Shown: positions 50,060 to 59,443 of the stretch, one piece after another
Position numbering within the stretch: position 1 is the stretch's first letter
How the letters are laid out: each line of letters starts with the position of its first letter
Assembly: GCF_030317145.1 (NCBI RefSeq)
Contig: NZ_JASZYE010000007.1
Location: 166,699-230,698 of the forward strand
Length of the DNA stretch: 64,000 nt
Reading direction: 5' to 3'
Origin: Variovorax flavidus
Lineage (GTDB): Bacteria; Pseudomonadota; Gammaproteobacteria; Burkholderiales; Burkholderiaceae_C
Notes under the pieces: model-generated
Databases searched by the model: none
Told to the model about the DNA's origin: nothing
The model's input: only the letters and a program-made list of their open reading frames with translations
Made by a program: the position numbers and the translations under genes

Positions 50060-51727
50060 CTACTTCACGACCATCAGCGTGAACGGCCACACGTAGGCCT
50101 GCAGCGTCACGAAGATGCCCACCAGGCTGGCCAGCGCGATCGAGTGGAAGAACACGTACCGCAGGATGTCGCCCTCGTGGTTGAACCAGCGCGTGGCGGT
50201 CGACGCGACCACGATCGACTGCGCGTCGATCATCTTGCCCATCACGCCGCCCGAGCTGTTGGCCGCGCCCATGAGGTTGGGCGACAGTCCGAGCTGGTCG
50301 GCCGCCACCTTCTGCATGCCGCCGAAGAGCACGTTCGATGCGGTGTCGGAACCGGTCAACGCCACGCCCAGCCAGCCCATCAGCGTGCCGAAGAAGGGGT
50401 AGAGCACACCCGTGTTGGCAAAGGCAAGGCCGAGCGTGCTGTCGAGCCCCGAGTAGCGCGTGAGCGTGCCCAGCGCGAGCATCAACGCGATGGTGAGCAG
50501 CGAGTACTTCACGAGATTGAGCGTGCGGCCATACGCAACCACCAATTGGGCGACGCTGTACTTCGCGACAAGCCCGCCGACGATGGCCGACAGCAGGATG
50601 CCGGTGCCCGTCGCCGACAGCAGCGTGAAGGCGTAGATCGCGCCCTCCTTGGTCGGCTGCGGCACCACGGGCGGCACCTTCTCGACGAGGTTGTGCAGTC
50701 CCGTGATCGGGAAGTTGGGCGCGAACAAGCCGTTGAGCCAGGCCTTCACCGGCGGCAGGCCCCAGATGAAGACGAACACGGTCATGATGGCCCATGGCGT
50801 CCAGGCGCGGATCAGTTCCTCGCGCGAATGCTGCTTCGGCTTGGCGGTCGATGCGAACGACGACGCACCGCTGTCCTGCTCGTGCCCCTTGAGCGATACC
50901 GAGCGCCAGATGGTTTTCGGGCGCCATACGCGCAGGAAGAGAATCAGCGACACCATCGAGACGATGGCCGCGATGATGTCCACCAGTTCGGGGCCGATGA
51001 AATTGGAGACGAGGTACTGGGGTACCGCAAACGACACACCGGTCACGAGGATGGCCGGCCAGATTTCCAGCATGGCCTTGCGGCCTGCGAAGGCCCAGAT
51101 GAGCCAGAAGGGCACCAGCAGCGAGAAGAATGGCAACTGGCGACCGATCATCGCCGTGACTTCCATCAGGTCGTAGCCATGCACCTTGGCCAGCGTGATG
51201 ACCGGCGTGCCGAGCGCGCCGAAGGCAACCGGCGCGGTGTTGGCGATCAGCGAGAGCCCCGATGCGGCAAGCGGCGAGAAGCCGAGGCCGATCAGGATCG
51301 CGGCGGTCACGGCCACCGGCGTGCCGAACCCGGCAGCGCCCTCGAAGAACGCGCCGAATGCGAACGCGATCAGCAGCAGCTGCAACCGCCTGTCTTCGGT
51401 GATGCCCGAGAGCGAATCCTGAAGCACCTTGAAGCTGCCGTTCTGCTCGGCGAGCTGCTGGAGGAAGATGATGTTCAGCACGATCCAGCCAATGGGCAGA
51501 ACGCCCGTCAGGCCGCCGAGGAATGCGGCGCGTCCCGCGAGACCCACCGGCATGCCGAACGCAACGACGGCGATCAGCAGCGCACTGAGCAGGCCCAGCC
51601 CCGCTGCGAGATGTGCCTTCATATGCAGGAAGCCAAGGCACACCAGCATGACAACGACGGGAATCGCAGCCAGCGCCGTCGAGACCACCATGCTGCCGAA
51701 TGGGTCGTAGACCTGTTGCCAACTCAT
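50060..51727 (-). CDS. lldP: L-lactate permease (LctP family)
   Basis: The 555-residue polytopic permease has 12 or more TM helices and the LctP signatures FGAFFEGAAGFGTPVAVTAAIL, APVAFGALGTPVITLA, LTGSDTASNVLFGGMQ and NSSGGVMGKMIDAQSIVVAST. It imports lactate (and glycolate) with protons. It is divergent from the lactate dehydrogenase gene, 95 bases between starts, forming the usual lactate-utilisation unit. On its strand the ATG has AGAGGTGA at good spacing. It is 53 bases from the kinase gene upstream on the same strand. Confidence 0.95.
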   Translation of the reverse strand: MSWQQVYDPFGSMVVSTALAAIPVVVMLVCLGFLHMKAHLAAGLGLLSALLIAVVAFGMPVGLAGRAAFLGGLTGVLPIGWIVLNIIFLQQLAEQNGSFKVLQDSLSGITEDRRLQLLLIAFAFGAFFEGAAGFGTPVAVTAAILIGLGFSPLAASGLSLIANTAPVAFGALGTPVITLAKVHGYDLMEVTAMIGRQLPFFSLLVPFWLIWAFAGRKAMLEIWPAILVTGVSFAVPQYLVSNFIGPELVDIIAAIVSMVSLILFLRVWRPKTIWRSVSLKGHEQDSGASSFASTAKPKQHSREELIRAWTPWAIMTVFVFIWGLPPVKAWLNGLFAPNFPITGLHNLVEKVPPVVPQPTKEGAIYAFTLLSATGTGILLSAIVGGLVAKYSVAQLVVAYGRTLNLVKYSLLTIALMLALGTLTRYSGLDSTLGLAFANTGVLYPFFGTLMGWLGVALTGSDTASNVLFGGMQKVAADQLGLSPNLMGAANSSGGVMGKMIDAQSIVVASTATRWFNHEGDILRYVFFHSIALASLVGIFVTLQAYVWPFTLMVVK

Positions 51728-51822
51728 GGATATCACCTCTTTTTCTGTATGAAGTTGTAGGAGGAAGAGCCTGCGGATAATAGGCACCACGCAACGAACA
51801 GACAACCAAGGAGCCTCTCCCC
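51728..51822. promoter_or_regulatory. divergent lldP-lldD control region
   Basis: These 95 bases contain the ribosome binding sites AGAGGTGA (minus, for the permease) and AAGGAG (plus, for the dehydrogenase). GGATAAT near 51775-51781 is a possible -10 element for the dehydrogenase. No LldR-like palindrome was recognised, and no lldR gene is nearby. Confidence 0.45.
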
Positions 51823-52980
51823 GTGCCAGACCTCTCCAAGATCACGAGCATCGAAGACCTGCGAGTCATCGCCAAGCGACGCGTGCCGCGCATGTTCTAC
51901 GACTATGCGGACTCAGGGGCCTGGACCGAAGGGACCTATCGCGCCAATGAAAGCGACTTCCAGAAGATCAAGCTGCGCCAGCGCGTCGCCGTCAACATGG
52001 AAGGCCGCTCGACCCGCACGACCATGATCGGCCAGGAGGTGGCGATGCCCGTGGCCATCGCGCCCACCGGCATGACCGGCATGCAGCACGCGGATGGCGA
52101 GATCCTCGGGGCGCGCGCGGCCAAGGCCTTCGGCATCCCGTTCACGCTCTCGACCATGAGCATCTGCTCGCTGGAGGACATTGCCGAGGCCACGGGCCGC
52201 CACCCCTTCTGGTTCCAGCTCTACGTGATGCGCGACCGTGATTTCATCGAACGGCTGATCGAACGCGCGCGCGCCGCCAACGTATCCGCGCTGCAGCTCA
52301 CGCTGGACCTTCAGATCCTCGGCCAGCGGCACAAGGACATCAAGAACGGCCTGACGGCCCCGCCCAAGCCGACGATCAAGAACCTGATCGACCTCGCGAC
52401 CAAGCCGCGCTGGTGCATGGGCATGCTCGGCACCAAGCGCCGCACCTTCGGCAACATCGCGGGCCATGCCAAGGATGTGAAAGACCTGTCCTCGCTCTCG
52501 TCATGGACCGCCGAGCAGTTCGACCCGACGCTGAGCTGGGCCGACGTCGAATGGATCAAGAAGCTCTGGGGCGGCAAGCTGATCCTCAAGGGCATCATGG
52601 ACGTCGAGGACGCACGCCTCGCGGCGGCCAGCGGCGCCGATGCGCTGATCGTCTCCAACCATGGCGGCCGCCAGCTCGACGGCGCGCCCTCTTCCATCGC
52701 CGCGCTGCCGGCCATTGCCGAGGCGGTGGGCACAGAGATCGAAGTCTGGATGGACGGCGGCATCCGCAGCGGCCAGGACGTGCTCAAGGCCCGCGCGCTG
52801 GGCGCACACGGCACGATGATCGGCCGCAGCTTCCTCTATGCGCTGGGTGCCTTCGGCGAGGCTGGCGTGACGCGCGCCTTGCAGATCATCCACAAGGAAC
52901 TCGACATCACGATGGCCTTCTGCGGCCGCACGAACATCGACGAGGTCGATTCGAGCATCCTGCTGCCCGGCACGTTCTGA
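51823..52980 (+). CDS. lldD: L-lactate dehydrogenase (FMN-dependent, quinone-linked)
   Basis: The 385-residue alpha-hydroxyacid oxidase family enzyme starts at GTG 51823 behind AAGGAG. Motifs include RVPRMFYDYADSGAW, APTGMTGMQHADGE, LTLDLQILGQRHKD, the active-site His280 in SNHGGRQLDG, and DGGIRSGQDVLKARALGA (FMN phosphate binding). It oxidises L-lactate to pyruvate and passes electrons to the respiratory chain at the inner membrane. Divergence from the lactate permease supports the assignment. Other 2-hydroxyacids are possible substrates. Confidence 0.94.
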   Translation: MPDLSKITSIEDLRVIAKRRVPRMFYDYADSGAWTEGTYRANESDFQKIKLRQRVAVNMEGRSTRTTMIGQEVAMPVAIAPTGMTGMQHADGEILGARAAKAFGIPFTLSTMSICSLEDIAEATGRHPFWFQLYVMRDRDFIERLIERARAANVSALQLTLDLQILGQRHKDIKNGLTAPPKPTIKNLIDLATKPRWCMGMLGTKRRTFGNIAGHAKDVKDLSSLSSWTAEQFDPTLSWADVEWIKKLWGGKLILKGIMDVEDARLAAASGADALIVSNHGGRQLDGAPSSIAALPAIAEAVGTEIEVWMDGGIRSGQDVLKARALGAHGTMIGRSFLYALGAFGEAGVTRALQIIHKELDITMAFCGRTNIDEVDSSILLPGTF

Positions 52981-53012
52981 GCCCTTCCGAGCGTTTTTTT
53001 CGCGCATATCGC

Positions 53013-53037
53013 GGCGCCGGCTGACAACGCCGGCGCC
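53013..53037. terminator. GC-rich hairpin between lldD and the dicarboxylate transporter gene
   Basis: GGCGCCGGC (53013-53021) and GCCGGCGCC (53029-53037) form a perfect 9-bp stem with loop TGACAAC. No T-run follows, but a run of seven T lies just upstream at 52994-53000, so it could stop transcription coming from the right on the minus strand, or act as a Rho-type stall or operator. The call is uncertain. Confidence 0.4.
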
Positions 53038-53100
53038 TGCGGCGCGGCAGTATATTCGGCGCCCCTACAACACTTAGACAGCCAGAGAGGCGCCTTTTCA

Positions 53101-54438
53101 ATGAGCACAGTCACGTCCGCCGCGGGGTCGATACCCGGCGATTCCGCCCCATCCCATCGGCCCTACACCAGCGAAGAGAAGCGGCATCGCATCTTCGCGA
53201 TCATGGCGGCTTCCTCGGGCAACCTGGTCGAGTGGTTCGACTTCTACGTCTACGCCTTCAGCGCGCTGTACTTCGCGCCCTCGTTCTTTCCCAAGTCCGA
53301 CCCGACCGCGCAATTGCTCAACACGGCGGGCGTGTTCGCCGCCGGCTTCCTGATGCGGCCCATCGGCGGCTGGCTCTTCGGGCGCGTGGCCGACAGGTAC
53401 GGGCGCAGGACGTCGATGCTGATCTCGGTCACGATGATGTGCGCCGGCTCGCTCGCCATTGCCTGCCTTCCCACCTACGCGGCCATCGGCGCGTGGGCGC
53501 CCTTCCTGCTGCTGGTGTGCCGCCTGTTCCAGGGCCTCTCGGTGGGCGGCGAATACGGCACCACGGCCACCTACATGAGCGAGGTGGCCTTGCGCGGGCA
53601 GCGCGGCTTCTTCTCGTCGTTCCAGTACGTGACGCTGATCGGCGGCCAACTGCTGGCGGTGCTGGTGATCGTGATCCTCGAGCAATTGCTGAGCGAAGCC
53701 GAGCTCAAGGCCTGGGGCTGGCGCATTCCCTTCGTGATCGGCGCCATCGCGGCCGTGGTCGCGCTCTTCCTGCGCCGCACGCTGCACGAGACACAGACCG
53801 CGGAGTCGCGCGCCAACAAGGAGGCCGGCAGCCTCGCCGGTCTCTTCCGGCATCACAAGGCCGCGTTCTTCACGGTGCTGGGCTACACGGCCGGCGGCTC
53901 GCTGATCTTCTACACCTTCACGACCTACATGCAGAAGTACCTGGTCAACACGGTGGGCTTGCCGATCAAGACCACGAGCTACGTGATGACCTGCGCGCTG
54001 TTCGTCTACATGTGCATGCAGCCGGTGTTCGGCGCGCTGTCCGACCGCATCGGGCGGCGCAACAACATGCTGCTGTTCGGTGGCCTGGGGGCCCTGATGA
54101 CGGTGCCGATCCTCACGTTGCTCCAGGGCGTCACGAGCCCCGTGGTCGCTTTCCTGCTGATCATCCTGGCGCTCGCGATCGTGAGCTTCTACACCTCCAT
54201 CAGCGGCATCGTGAAGGCCGAGATGTTCCCGCCCGAGGTGCGCGCGCTCGGCGTGGGCCTTGCCTATGCGGTGGCCAATGCGATCTTCGGCGGCTCTGCC
54301 GAGTACGTGGCGCTGGGCCTCAAGTCTCTGGGCCACGAGTCGGCGTTCTACTGGTACGTGACCGGCATGATGGTGCTGGCCTTCCTCGTGGCCTTGCGCC
54401 TGCCGCGCCAGGCGAGCTACCTGCACCACGATCACTGA
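53101..54438 (+). CDS. MFS transporter of the metabolite:H+ symporter (MHS) family, KgtP-like
   Basis: The 445-residue protein has 12 TM helices. The MHS signatures SSGNLVEWFDFYVYAF, FLMRPIGGWLFGRVADRYGRR and CRLFQGLSVGGEYGTTATYMSE point to 2-oxoglutarate or related dicarboxylate/tricarboxylate uptake with protons. The next best alternatives are citrate or proline/betaine. The AGAGAGG ahead of the ATG is a fair ribosome binding site. It lies downstream of lldD and may be coregulated, supplying other carboxylates. It converges with the large LuxR regulator, with nine bases between stops. Confidence 0.9.
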   Translation: MSTVTSAAGSIPGDSAPSHRPYTSEEKRHRIFAIMAASSGNLVEWFDFYVYAFSALYFAPSFFPKSDPTAQLLNTAGVFAAGFLMRPIGGWLFGRVADRYGRRTSMLISVTMMCAGSLAIACLPTYAAIGAWAPFLLLVCRLFQGLSVGGEYGTTATYMSEVALRGQRGFFSSFQYVTLIGGQLLAVLVIVILEQLLSEAELKAWGWRIPFVIGAIAAVVALFLRRTLHETQTAESRANKEAGSLAGLFRHHKAAFFTVLGYTAGGSLIFYTFTTYMQKYLVNTVGLPIKTTSYVMTCALFVYMCMQPVFGALSDRIGRRNNMLLFGGLGALMTVPILTLLQGVTSPVVAFLLIILALAIVSFYTSISGIVKAEMFPPEVRALGVGLAYAVANAIFGGSAEYVALGLKSLGHESAFYWYVTGMMVLAFLVALRLPRQASYLHHDH

Positions 54439-54447
54439 GCCCCTGGC

Positions 54448-57400
54448 TCATGGAGATTTGTGATCGCCCTGCTTGAGCAAGTCGTGGTGGATCGCAAATG
54501 CGGCCGCCTCCGTGCGGTTCGCCGATCGCGTCTTGCTCAGGATGCTGCGTACATGGTTCGCGACCGTGTTGGGGCTGACGAAGAGTTCCCTCGCGATCTG
54601 CCGGTTGCCCTTGCCGACGGCCACGAGGCGCAGCACCTGGGCTTCGCGACCGCTCAAGCCGGCCGGGTAGTGCGCGACGGCCGTGGCGTCGAGGACCGCG
54701 CGACAGGCATCGATGCGCGCTGACAGCGCGCGCATGTCGAGCGCGGCGGCTTCGGCCGCGGCCTCTTCGAGCTGTGCGATGGCTGTTTCGCGGTCGCCGG
54801 CGGCATCGCGGGCCAGCAGCATCTGCGCGTAGCCGTAACGCGCCTGCACCAGGGCCGGCCGTGCGTTCTGCCTTTCGTTCAATTCCAGTGCGACCCGGAA
54901 GTGCGCCTCGGCTTCGCTCCACTGCCGCATCGTGGCGGCCAGCATGCCTAGGAAGGCATCGGCGGCGCCGAAGGATGCGATGGAGGTGCCCACCAGAAGA
55001 TTGCGGCCACGCCAGGGCTCGAGCAACCCGTACAGCTCCACCGCACGCGCCGCATCGCCCAAGGCCGCGCAGACCTGCGCAAGGTAGGCCAGGCTCGCCA
55101 GCCAGACGCCGTCGCGCGGGAATGACTGGAAGCGGTCGTTCGCCAGCACCTCGAATTCGGCCCGTGCGTCGTCGAGCTGCCCCAGCTCGACATAGATCAA
55201 CGCGAGCCCCGGCCGCCACACGTTGGACTGCGCGTTCTGCTGCACGAAGTGGCGCACCAGCGGCGCGACCTCCTGCAGGCGGCCCTGTTCGCGACGCAGC
55301 GTGAACATCTGCACACCGTAGACGCCAGCGGCGTCCAGACCAGGCATGCGGTCGCCGATCTCGAAGGTGCGCTTCGCGAAACGCTCGGCGTCGTCAAAGC
55401 GGCCTTCGAACAAGGCGTGCAAGGTGCGCGACGACGATGCGACATACAGGAAGAAGGGTTGCCGCAACTCGTCGGCGCCTCGCAAATAGGCGTCGAGGTG
55501 CTCGTGCCAGGTGGCCATGTCGCCCAGTTCGAAGGCGTCGAACATGCGCCAGGCGAGCGCCGAGAACAACAGGAAACGGTCGCCCTGCTGCCTCGCGATC
55601 TGGATGGCCTCATCGGCGCTCGCCATCCGGTCGGTGATGCGATCGGGCTGCCAGCGGGCCGAGAGCGTGGCGAGCAGGGTCGTCGCGAGCGTGCCGGCGT
55701 CGCCGGCGCGGCGGGCCACGGTGACGGCCTCCTCGTGCACCTTCATCGCCTGCGTCTCCTCGCCGCTGAAGATCAGTGCGCGCGCCAGGGCACTGAGCAA
55801 CTGCGCTTTCATCACCCGGTCTTCCGCGCCGAGCGCATTGAGCGCATCGCGAAGCATCCTTGCCGCCGAGAAGCCAGGCAGACCCGGGCACCAGCTCGCC
55901 ATCTCGAAGCCGAGGGCGGCACGTGCCAGCTCGTGCGACGAGTCGAGCTGCATGCTCGTCCGCGCGGCCTGGTCGAATACCTCGCGCGCCTGGAGGTATT
56001 CGCCGGCGCGCGTGTGGGCTTCCCCGAGCGAATTCAGCACCCGGCAGCGCGCGAGCGCGTCACCACCGCGGCCAACGTCCATCGCCTGCAGCGCGAGCCG
56101 GTAGTAACGCGCCGCTTCCTCATGCGCCAGCAGGGCGTCGGAACTCTCGGCGGCCTGCTGGGCGTAGTGGCTCGCGCGCGCCGCGTCGCCGCCCGGGAGC
56201 GCTGCCCAGTAGTGGTAGGCCAGTGCAGGCAGATGGAGTTCGGAATCTTCGCCATGGATGTCCTCGATCGCACGGCCGACCTTCAGGTGCAGGCGGCTGC
56301 GGCGCGGCGGTGGGATCTCGTCGTACAGGGTCTCGCGGAACAGCGCGTGGCCGAAGTGATAGCGGCCCGGCCCATCGATGGCTTCGATGACCCGGGATTG
56401 CATTGCCTCTTCGAGTGCATCGATGCAGGCGTCTTCCTCCACGTCCTCGACGATGCGGACCAACAGGCCGATGTCGAACGCCCGGCCGATCACCGACGCG
56501 CAGGCCAGCACCTGGTTGGCCATCGGCGACAGGCGGTTCAACCGCCGCCCGATCACCTCGCGCACCCCTTCCGGGATGCGCCGCAGACCGCCGACGGCCA
56601 GCAAGGCGGCACCGCCACGCGGGCCTTCGCCAAGCACCTGTTCCTGGATGAGCAGGCGCGTCATCTCGGCCACGAAGAGCGGGTTGCCTTCGGTCTGCCG
56701 GTGGACGGCGTCGGCGAGCGCGGGGGGCACGGCACCGCCACCGGCCAGCATCATCATGCGCACCGTCTCGTCGCGGGCGAGGCCGGTCAATCGCAAGCGC
56801 TCGAAGCCCTGGTGCCGTGCGAGTTCCCCCAGCGTGCTCGACAGCGGATGTTGTCGCGACAACTCGATGTCGCGATAGGTGATCACGAGCAGGATGTGGC
56901 TGGCCTGCAGATCCGGTGCGATGAATTCGAGCAGGCGCAAGGACGATGCGTCGGCCCAATGGACGTTGTCGAGCACCAGCAGCAGGGGCTGCTCCGCGGC
57001 GGCGCGCTTCCAGAAGCCGGCCACTGCGTCGAACAGGCGAAAGCGCGTCTGCGCGGGATCGATCGCCGGCAATGCCAGGGCGCCCGCTGGCATCCGCTGG
57101 GCGAGGTTGGGCAGGATCTCGGCCAAGGCCGACTCGTCATGGCCCAGGACGCGCCGCACGGCCTCGTCGTCGTGCGTTTCGATCCAGCCTCGCAGCAGTT
57201 GCAGCCAGGGCCAGTACGGCGGAGCGCCGGGCTCTTCATTGCAGCGCCCCCAGAGGATCTGCATGCCGAGTGCGGCAGCGCGCTGCGCGAGGACCTGCGC
57301 GGTGTGCGACTTGCCGATGCCAGGCTCGCCGGCGAGCGCCGCCGTGCCGCCCGTGCCGCTCAGGGCGCGCGCCAGTCCTCTTTCGAGTGCGGCAAGTTCG

Positions 57401-57549
57401 CGCTCGCGGCCGACGAATCGTTCGGTCGAAGTCCGCGGGGTGTCGTCGTTGGCCGCCACGGCGGGGGCCACCGCCTGGAGCGCCGAGCCGCAGCCATCGC
57501 AGAAAGCGGCATCGGCCCGGTTCTCGCGGCCGCATCGGGCACATTGCAC
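54448..57549 (-). CDS. large AAA/TPR LuxR-family regulator with N-terminal zinc ribbon
   Basis: The 1033-residue protein begins with a zinc ribbon: MQCARCGREN...FCDGCGSALQ (two CxxC pairs, residues 3-20). A STAND-type AAA ATPase follows, with Walker A GEPGIGKS at 74-81, Walker B LLLVLDNVHWAD, and helical repeats from about 330 to 950 that are TPR-like. The C-terminal LuxR HTH reads LSGREAQVLRLVAVGKGNRQIARELF and TVANHVRSILSKTRSANRTE. Zinc-ribbon plus AAA plus TPR is a layout usually seen after an adenylate cyclase catalytic domain. Here no cyclase domain is present and an HTH is attached, as in MalT. It lies 34 bases downstream of a DUF4242 gene, and both diverge from a flavin oxidase gene. 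Confidence 0.88.
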   Translation of the reverse strand: MQCARCGRENRADAAFCDGCGSALQAVAPAVAANDDTPRTSTERFVGRERELAALERGLARALSGTGGTAALAGEPGIGKSHTAQVLAQRAAALGMQILWGRCNEEPGAPPYWPWLQLLRGWIETHDDEAVRRVLGHDESALAEILPNLAQRMPAGALALPAIDPAQTRFRLFDAVAGFWKRAAAEQPLLLVLDNVHWADASSLRLLEFIAPDLQASHILLVITYRDIELSRQHPLSSTLGELARHQGFERLRLTGLARDETVRMMMLAGGGAVPPALADAVHRQTEGNPLFVAEMTRLLIQEQVLGEGPRGGAALLAVGGLRRIPEGVREVIGRRLNRLSPMANQVLACASVIGRAFDIGLLVRIVEDVEEDACIDALEEAMQSRVIEAIDGPGRYHFGHALFRETLYDEIPPPRRSRLHLKVGRAIEDIHGEDSELHLPALAYHYWAALPGGDAARASHYAQQAAESSDALLAHEEAARYYRLALQAMDVGRGGDALARCRVLNSLGEAHTRAGEYLQAREVFDQAARTSMQLDSSHELARAALGFEMASWCPGLPGFSAARMLRDALNALGAEDRVMKAQLLSALARALIFSGEETQAMKVHEEAVTVARRAGDAGTLATTLLATLSARWQPDRITDRMASADEAIQIARQQGDRFLLFSALAWRMFDAFELGDMATWHEHLDAYLRGADELRQPFFLYVASSSRTLHALFEGRFDDAERFAKRTFEIGDRMPGLDAAGVYGVQMFTLRREQGRLQEVAPLVRHFVQQNAQSNVWRPGLALIYVELGQLDDARAEFEVLANDRFQSFPRDGVWLASLAYLAQVCAALGDAARAVELYGLLEPWRGRNLLVGTSIASFGAADAFLGMLAATMRQWSEAEAHFRVALELNERQNARPALVQARYGYAQMLLARDAAGDRETAIAQLEEAAAEAAALDMRALSARIDACRAVLDATAVAHYPAGLSGREAQVLRLVAVGKGNRQIARELFVSPNTVANHVRSILSKTRSANRTEAAAFAIHHDLLKQGDHKSP

Positions 57550-57583
57550 GGCGGGTCCTCCGGTTCCCCTGCGCGCAACGCCG

Positions 57584-57841
57584 CTACACGACGGCTTCGG
57601 GACGGATCTGGCTGACTTCGATCACCACGTCCGCAGGCAGCCGTGCCAGGCGTGCAGCTGTGCGAATTTCTTCGGGGCTGGGCGCCTCGTAGAGGCAGTA
57701 GGTCTTCTTGCGATCCGCGGAAAGAAAGGAGAACAACCAGTTCACGCCGACATCGGCGTTGATGCGCTGGATGTTCGCGACGTCTGCCGCCGCGATCTCC
57801 AGCTCTTCCGCGTATTGGCGCTCGATAAGGAACAGTGCCAT
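57584..57841 (-). CDS. DUF4242 family protein (SCO4226-like)
   Basis: The 85-residue ferredoxin-like-fold protein has FLIERQYAEELEIAAADVANI, then VNWLFSFLSADRKKTYCLYEAPSPEEIRTAARLARLPADVVIEVS. This is the DUF4242 pattern, related to a nickel-binding protein of Streptomyces. The start is the ATG at 57841 (MALFLIERQ); the longer open frame upstream is non-coding in appearance. The family function is unclear. It is probably cotranscribed with the large LuxR regulator downstream. Confidence 0.85.
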   Translation of the reverse strand: MALFLIERQYAEELEIAAADVANIQRINADVGVNWLFSFLSADRKKTYCLYEAPSPEEIRTAARLARLPADVVIEVSQIRPEAVV

Positions 57842-58042
57842 GGCCCTCTCCTGTCCAGCAGGGCAGCGATGGGCCCCGGGCAGAAGATTGGGCGACAAAT
57901 CCGCCGCACGGTCAACGTGCGCGGCAGCATAGTCAATTCTGACCATTCGACGGCGTGCGCCACACCTCGAAAAATGATCAGTCCGGTGGATCGTCAAGAC
58001 GTCGGTGGCTTCCTAGACTTTGCTCACTTCCAAGGAGTGGTC
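57842..58042. promoter_or_regulatory. divergent control region of the DUF4242/regulator and flavin oxidase genes
   Basis: The 201-base intergenic region contains an inverted repeat CGCACG-GTCAA-CGTGCG (57905-57921) and a smaller GTCA-ATTC-TGAC (57935-57946 area). Both are possible binding sites for the divergently encoded LuxR-type regulator. The flavin oxidase ATG is preceded by AAGGAG. The remaining sequence shows no gene. Confidence 0.4.
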
Positions 58043-59425
58043 ATGTTCAACGAAGCCCATCTCGATGCCTACAAGGCGCAATTGCGCGGCACTTTGATCC
58101 AGCCGGACGACGCCGCCTACGACGAGGCCCGCAAGGTCTACAACGCCATGATCGACAAGCGCCCGCGCCTGATCGCGCGCTGCGCCGACGTGGCGGACGT
58201 GATCGCGTCGGTCAACTTCGCCCGCGACAACCAGTTGCTGCTGGCCGTGCGCGGTGGCGGACACAACGGCGGCGGCCTCGGCACCTGCGACGACGGCCTG
58301 GTGATCGACCTCTCCGGATTGCGCGGCCTGCGTGTCGACCCGAAGGCCCACACCGTGCGGGCCGAGGGCGGCTGCACCTGGGGGGACGTCGACCATGCGA
58401 CGCATGCCTTCGGCATGGCGACGCCGGCCGGCATCATCTCCACCACGGGTGTGGGGGGCCTCACGCTGGGCGGCGGCATCGGGCACCTGTCGCGGCGCTT
58501 CGGATTGACGATCGACAACCTACTGGGCGTCGACATGGTGCTCGCCGACGGGAGCTTCGTCACCGCCAACGCCAAGGACAACCCTGACCTGTTCTGGGCC
58601 GTGCGCGGCGGCGGCGGCAACTTCGGCGTGGTGACTTCCTTCGAGTACCGCCTGCACCCTCTCAGCACCGTGGTGGCCGGTCCGACCTTGTGGCCGATGG
58701 AGCGCTCTGCCGAAGTGTTCAAGTGGTATCGCGATTTCATCGGCAAGGCGCCCACCGAGCTGAACGGCTTCTTCGCCTTCCTCACGGTGCCGCCTGGCCC
58801 GCCTTTCCCGGAGGAGTTGCACCTGAAGAAGATGTGCGGGGTGGTCTGGTGCTACAGCGGAGATCCGGCGCAGGCCGAGGAGGCGCTCGCGCCAGTGCGG
58901 GCGATGAACCCTGCGCTGTACGGCGTCGGGCCGATGCCGTATCCGATGCTGCAGAGCGCCTTCGATGCCCTGTACCCACCCGGACACCAGTGGTACTGGC
59001 GCGCGGATTTCGTGAACGAGTTGCCCGACGAAGCGATCGGGCTGCACGTGGAGTACGGCGCGCAGCTGCCGACGATGCAATCGTCGATGCACCTGTACCC
59101 GATCGACGGCGCCGTTCAGCGTGTCGGACGCAAGGACACGCCGTTCAGCTACCGCGATGCGCGGTGGGCTTCGGTGATCGTCGGTGTGGACCCCGACCCC
59201 GCGAACCGCGACCGCATCACCGACTGGTGCAAGAACTACTGGGACGCGCTGCATCCCTACTCGGCTGGCGGCGCGTACATCAACTTCATGATGGACGAGG
59301 GGGAGGACCGCGTGAAGGCCACCTACCGCGAGCACTACGACAGGCTGGCGGCGATCAAGCGGCAGTACGACCCGGGCAATCTGTTCCGCGTGAACCAGAA
59401 CATCCGGCCGACGGCAGCCGCCTGA
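58043..59425 (+). CDS. FAD-linked oxidase of the berberine bridge enzyme (BBE) type
   Basis: The 460-residue flavoprotein has a p-cresol methylhydroxylase-type FAD domain. RGGGHNGGGLGTCDDGLVID (near residue 72) carries the His that binds FAD covalently in this family. The block ISTTGVGGLTLGGGIGHLSRR has Thr where bicovalent enzymes have Cys, so the FAD is probably attached only through His. The C-terminal BBE domain ends AIKRQYDPGNLFRVNQNI. No signal peptide is visible, so it is likely cytosolic. Substrates of relatives range from nicotine derivatives to sugars; nothing here narrows it. Confidence 0.9.
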   Translation: MFNEAHLDAYKAQLRGTLIQPDDAAYDEARKVYNAMIDKRPRLIARCADVADVIASVNFARDNQLLLAVRGGGHNGGGLGTCDDGLVIDLSGLRGLRVDPKAHTVRAEGGCTWGDVDHATHAFGMATPAGIISTTGVGGLTLGGGIGHLSRRFGLTIDNLLGVDMVLADGSFVTANAKDNPDLFWAVRGGGGNFGVVTSFEYRLHPLSTVVAGPTLWPMERSAEVFKWYRDFIGKAPTELNGFFAFLTVPPGPPFPEELHLKKMCGVVWCYSGDPAQAEEALAPVRAMNPALYGVGPMPYPMLQSAFDALYPPGHQWYWRADFVNELPDEAIGLHVEYGAQLPTMQSSMHLYPIDGAVQRVGRKDTPFSYRDARWASVIVGVDPDPANRDRITDWCKNYWDALHPYSAGGAYINFMMDEGEDRVKATYREHYDRLAAIKRQYDPGNLFRVNQNIRPTAAA

Positions 59426-59443
59426 GCCGCACGCAGCGCGGCG

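Noticed and set aside
57591..57597. CTACACG near the DUF4242 stop, identical to one arm of the cyanate-operon repeat
   Set aside because: It lies in coding sequence with no matching second arm and is explained by codons for the C-terminus.
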